The position numbers and the translations under genes were made by a program. From Aplectana chamaeleonis (lineage: Eukaryota > Nematoda > Chromadorea > Rhabditida > Cosmocercidae), in NCBI GenBank assembly GCA_029168955.1, contig JAPDOI010000152.1:1242501-1306500 (forward strand): 64,000 bases of DNA. Reading direction: 5' to 3'. The notes beneath the pieces were generated by a model. The model was not told where the DNA came from. It was given only the letters and a program-made list of their open reading frames with translations, and searched no databases. Shown in pieces: positions 59,399-64,000 of the stretch; positions within the stretch are counted from its first letter, which is position 1, and each line of letters starts with the position of its first letter.

Positions 59399-59889
59399 GA
59401 TAGTTGGCAAAGCTGTCATAGTGCTATATCCCCTTGAAAGCTGCTCCGTGATCTGAAAAGGAGTTTACCCGGTTGACCATCTAGCAAGAGGGACAGAAGC
59501 GACACAACAGGCTTCCACAAGCCGTGGAAATTCAAAATTCCATATTCCTTATTCCAAAAGGTCCTTGTCTTCAATTGTGTGTGTTGGAAGCATCTTATTT
59601 TTAGAGCATTTTTGACAACAGAATGGCGAAAGAAATTGTGCAACCTGAGAAGTTATAGGGGCGTAACTATTTCAGGCTTCCATTTCCCGATGTGTGCGAA
59701 CTACCTACACAAGACTCACCAAGTTAGACGCAAAAAAAGGAGCTTGAATGTCCCGGCATTTTTTAACGAGCTTTTCTCCCACATTTGGGTATTTTCTGTG
59801 GTCCATTTGCTAAATATCACAAATTGGTAACTACCTGGGCGAAATAGCAAAAATTTGTATACGGTTTGTCGCTCGTACGTTGCTGCAAT

Positions 59890-62240
59890 GTAACTTGTCC
59901 AGGTCCAGTGCAACAACAGAACAACTCATTATTTCCCGATTTTCATAGCGTTTCAGCAGGGTTTTTGACTCGTTTCATATACTACCAGCACCGAATCTTT
60001 GATGTGTCATGAAATCGATACGGTTAGCGGTCGTTTGATTTCGGACTAATTCACGGCGTCACGGCTACCTAATAATATGGATTATACAACTTCAATCTGT
60101 ACCTTCTTTTATGCCAAAAATTTTGGAAAGATTGTGTTGAATACACCCATTGGACAGTTGTGAATATCAAACAGAGATAATGAGAAAAGGAGGGAAGAGT
60201 CAATGAAATACAAAAACACCAAAAAAAGTCTAACAGAAAATGCATAATACCAGGTTGAGAAGACTAGAGCGGCATTGAGGTCGTGCTTTTCGAACCACAA
60301 ACGCTGGCGTTTTGGTATTGTTCACCCATTGGCGCGACATGAATACGTTGAGTGGATCAGCACAGATGGTGCGCTCTACGGCTAATCGCCACCTTACTCC
60401 AATTATGCGACAGTGTGTTCTTCCACAGATGATCACAGGTTTTCAGAATCCGTTGTCAATTTGCATATGCGCAACCCGGTTGTAGACTAGTCATCATATT
60501 TACGCACATGATTGCTTGTATGGAGCATTGTTGGGAATCAAAACCTTACTACAGATCTTTTGCCCTCTAGTGTTAGTTTCAAAGAGACACTTCGATGTTC
60601 ACACACCGCATCGCATCGTTTCTGTACACTATAATCTCTCACAGTCACAGGCGGAACTAAAAAGGTAAACACTTTGTGATTGCAGCAGCAATGAGAAAGA
60701 TTCAAAGTCATTACCGGCTCTGAAAATATTACGCAAGGGGTGGATGAGTTACAGGCTGAAAGAGCCCAGAATCACACGCTCTATCGCAGACAAAAACCCG
60801 CTCCACACCCCGTTGGAAGGCGCCGTCGCCACCGGCATAGTGGCCGTGACGTCTAAAATCCGAAGTTTTTGTAGCCAGCTAAAGCGACTGTAGTGGGCGA
60901 GCAGCTGCTTCGTGTCTGGGCGACAAGCAGCTCTCAAGACAATTTGCTGATTCCGAATGGCATGGGTGACTAGCCCTCCGAATTTCATCGACTGGGCGAA
61001 GTAGAGAGGACCCGTGAACACCCCACAACATGTATCATCTTCGGGTCCCCACGGGTGGGGGGTGATTCCACCGTCACGGTTCGCGGTGGGGGTGCACCCC
61101 ACTGCGGACAGTACGGGAGGTGGACCCTCAGTAGGAAACCACTTCCCCCCCCCCTCCGAGTTGTAGGGCGATCCCCTCGGCGACAAAAATTATCCTCCGG
61201 CATCCGGTGGGTCTTCTGGAAAGTGACTCGAGCCGCCTATCAGATCCGACTCTGAAGAGCCGACTGAGGCCCTGTCAGAGTTGGTTGGAAAAATCACCGT
61301 AACTTGCCGTGGCTAACCCGGTCGCGTATGAAAATGTGGACGACGGAGGTTGCAAAAAAACACCCAGTGTGGCCAGCTGCGGTCAACATGTTGGAATTAT
61401 GTGGAACGATGTCATTGATATCATCAATATCTTACCTTATATCATGTGAACATCGGTCGGGTCAGCCAAATCGAGTGTTTTCTGCACCCCACCTCATTCA
61501 TGTCTTCCATGATTATCGACCGGGCTGGCTACGCCGATCAGCCAACTATGACCGAGGCTTGAAGCACACTGTGAGATGAAAAGCCTTTTGTACCCCTAGC
61601 ATTGTGAATACCTCCGCCTAAACATGATGAAGATCCTGACATCGCATCCATACCTCTTCCAAATATGAGCGAGCCTTGGGGAAAAATGTGGAACGTGGTG
61701 GGCGTCGTGCTCCTTTTTGCTAGAGTTGATTGACTCTACTGATATTCTGATATGTCTAAAATAGGGAAAATCTCATTTTGGAAGCGTTTTAGAAAGACGT
61801 TCCAGATCTGACCTAAAAAGATTTTCAGTGGAGGTCATTTGGAGTGCTGATTACCAATCTGAGGTCTATACCTCAGTTTTTGCGGGTTTTTTACAGCATT
61901 GGTTCAAAGCTTACTAGGAGAACATTTTGGAAGCAAACTGGGCGATTTCGCGACTCTCAAATTGCTTCATGCAAAACTTCTCCATGGGGAGTTTTCAATA
62001 ACACGCGTGAACCAGTTATCATCTGTAGAGCGTCGTAATTCTCACGACTCACGAGCGAGCGGCCCGGGCGATTCTGCTCCCTCCGTCTGTCATGCGCTCT
62101 CTCACTGTCTGAAATCGCCGCTCGGCACCAGCACGCGGGGAAATCATGAGAATTTCGTCGTTTAATAGCCTTTATCGATGTTTGATAGATTACGGTAGGT
62201 TACGGTGGGTGCACAATAGTTAGAGTTTGCGTGACAATTT
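59890..62240. other. No supported gene; TATCGACCGG-type units near 61440-61570
   Basis: A - strand frame at 60749-61186 is open over a GC-rich, C-run region but has no recognisable domain. 61440-61570 contains TATCGACCGGGCTGGC and CATCGGTCGGG units of the dispersed minisatellite. Confidence 0.35.
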
Positions 62241-62244
62241 GAAG

Positions 62245-62771
62245 GCATCGTGCGCGCAAAAAAACGGTGTTCCATTTTTCTATATTTTTAAGTAGTCAAA
62301 CTTTTGAGGTGAGCGATAATAGCAAAGAAGCTTCTCAATACCCCCAGAAAAAAAAATCTTCTGAAAAATCATATTTTCGCTACTTCCGTCGATTTCGGTG
62401 TGTCCAGTACAATACGCCCGAAGTTTTTCAGAACGTCGGAAGTGGTTTAACGTTTTAAACTTTCTAGGTAAGTAGATTTCTTCTTCCTTCCTTCGATCAA
62501 AATCATCTAAAAACAAAAATCTTCCACTGTGCAAGTTGGGACGATAAGTTTTCCAGAGATAAGAGTTTGCAATACTGGATCCCTCGCGCCTGACATGGTT
62601 TTTCTGTTCCTTGTGCTAGATAGCTGGTGAAAACTGATGGCGGATCCTCATCTTTAACCCCTTCCAGCCTCATAACCCTACGTTTTCGACGGGCCAAAGT
62701 TTGCCGGTGGGCTCTACTGGACTCATTCATAAAATCGAGCCTGGAAAATGGAAAGTGGTTTCCAGCGCCGA
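62245..62771. mobile_element. Family F element, nearly complete
   Basis: It starts AGGCATCGTGCGCGCAAAAA after TTGA (62241-62244). It matches 46130-46571 over its right 400 bp and runs into the left end of a family A MITE at about 62771, where both ends are cut short. Confidence 0.7.
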
Positions 62772-63252
62772 CGTCCACGATAAAAATCGTTTTTCTGTTT
62801 TTTAGCCTATCTTGAAAACAGTCCCATGATGATTCCAACGATGTCTCTGAAATCTTACACGACCTTCTGGGAACGGAGTTATGGTCCCTCAAAAATTGAG
62901 CTAAAGAAGCATGGTGGATGAGTATTCTTAGGCTTGTAACTTCCGTCTTCTGCAGCCGATGTATGCGAGCTGACCTGAGTAAAGAGAGAAGTCGAGAATG
63001 AAGAGAAGAACGGGGGCAATATTCGGAAACCATCGCTCATCTCACGATTTCAAGCTTTCACTCGTTCACGTCGGTGGGTGGGCAATGCGCTTTTGGGATT
63101 TGCCTTGCGCTCAAAGTGGCAACTTCGGGCTCTTTTGGGGCTCTCCCTGGCTCGTTTTCATGCGTTCTTTCAAGGTTAACGTTACAGTGTGTCCCTTCAC
63201 TACATTTTCCTAGTGGAATTTCAAACAATTTTTTTCATCGTGGACACTGCCT
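62772..63252. mobile_element. Family A MITE, left end truncated at the family F junction
   Basis: GTCCACGATAAAAATCG at the left lacks the AGGCA terminus. The right end TCATCGTGGACACTGCCT precedes TTAA (63253-63256). The interior is typical of the main A group. Confidence 0.8.
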
Positions 63253-63269
63253 TTAAGTCTGATGAATGG

Positions 63270-63400
63270 GCTGGGACGGTAGATCACCCCGCGCGAATCG
63301 AAATCCAATCTCCAGTGAGGCCGCCAACCCTGCACTGCCAGCCGCCTGGTTCGTGCGTCACACTAAATCGAAAACGGAAACCAGTGGTCGGCCTCAGGCC
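63270..63400 (-). repeat. Dispersed repeat, inverse of 41520-41650
   Basis: CAGTGAGGCCGCCAACC, CCAGCCGCCTGG and GCGTCACACTAAATCGAAAAC are the inverted blocks of 41520-41650. Confidence 0.55.
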
Positions 63401-63609
63401 CTCGTCAGGCTTCGACGAAAAACCTGCGGAGTCCGACTGAGTCTGAATGAGTCCGGGTGGAAAACCTGATGAGTTCCTCTGCGAAACACGCAATCGATAG
63501 TCAGCGGTAGCAGTAGGTGGGGCAGAGCGCAGACGACGAGAGTCGAGATGCGGCAGGACTCGGCAGGTCGCAGTCGGCCAAAAAAAATGCACCCAAATCA
63601 CGTGAGAAA

Positions 63610-63860
63610 CACCTATATCGACCGGGTGGGGTGAGGATGATTTCGGTGGGACTCAGTGGAACTCAGTCGAACTCAGTCGGTGCATTGGCTTGTACGCATG
63701 AGAACCATCAGTATCGATCGGGGGGATTGCGGTGGGCATCAGACGGTCGCAGTCGGACTCAGTGGGTTGATTTTTTGCACCCGTTTTCCACGAATTCGGT
63801 GCGTATCGACCCGGTGGGACTCAGTAAATCCACCGACTATGACGGGGGCCTCATAGGCAA
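63610..63860 (+). repeat. TATCGACCGG minisatellite, degenerate
   Basis: TATCGACCGGGTGGG, TATCGATCGGGGGG and TATCGACCCGGTGGG recur at 85-115 bp, with GGACTCAGT words between. It is related to 15425-15700. Confidence 0.65.
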
Positions 63861-64000
63861 CATGCATTAAGGGGGCGAAGAAGCTTAGGGAGCCGCTCCG
63901 CGTTATATGCTCGCAGCGTCGAGCTACAGGACGGCCCTGAAGTGCATGGCGTACTTTTTTTGTATTGCAGATCGTAAATGCGCTTTCCAACGCAAACTCT

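Larger units (their letters stand above)
56766..59888. mobile_element. Family G element, copy 2, split by a CR1
   Basis: The left part (AGGGCAGCGTTCGCGCAAAA, 56766 to about 56818) and right part (GATAGTTGGCAAAGC at 59398 to TGTCGCTCGTACGTTGCTGC near 59886) together match the intact element at 24029-24603. The CR1 lies between them. Confidence 0.65.

Overview
The window looks like a gene-poor, repeat-rich stretch of a strongylid, probably hookworm-like, nematode chromosome. The evidence is short introns (48-90 nt) with TTTCAG-type acceptors, a nematode-type seven-transmembrane chemoreceptor, degenerate RTE and CR1 retrotransposons of the kind common in these worms, and CGGCAAA-type minisatellites. 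No bacterial operon, tRNA, rRNA or CRISPR array was recognised.

Only a few host genes can be supported. (1) A complete 318-codon serpentine receptor is on the + strand, exons 16913-17576 and 25479-26227. A 7.9 kb intron between exons 3 and 4 is packed with transposons, and one short intron appears to be GC-AG. (2) A compact 190-codon single C2H2 zinc-finger gene is on the - strand (34559 to 31239), with a trans-splice-like acceptor one base upstream of its ATG. (3) Three phase-compatible 3' exons of an unidentified gene lie at 14328-14730. (4) A fragment of a SWI3/SMARCC (SWSN-1-type) chromatin-remodelling subunit gene, with an intron kept, lies at about 6763-7221.

Most of the rest is nested transposons. 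3040-10862 is a large foldback with 1 kb arms. A 4.7 kb element with inverted ends (3663-8337) sits inside its left arm and carries the SWI3 fragment, a smaller foldback and a 42-bp minisatellite. A TTAA-flanked MITE (8555-9039) sits in the same arm, and the opposite arm keeps the empty site for both insertions. 27751-30897 is a non-autonomous hAT-like element with an exact 8-bp target duplication.

At least seven families of short TTAA-flanked elements (named A to G here) cover much of the window. They often lie head to tail and share TTAA junctions, at 11697-13562, 23551-25055, 37501-38922, 45389-50364, 56438-59888 and 62241-63256. An almost full-length RTE and a truncated CR1 are inserted into two of them. 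A 42-bp-period minisatellite occurs at two distant loci, with a probable third relative.
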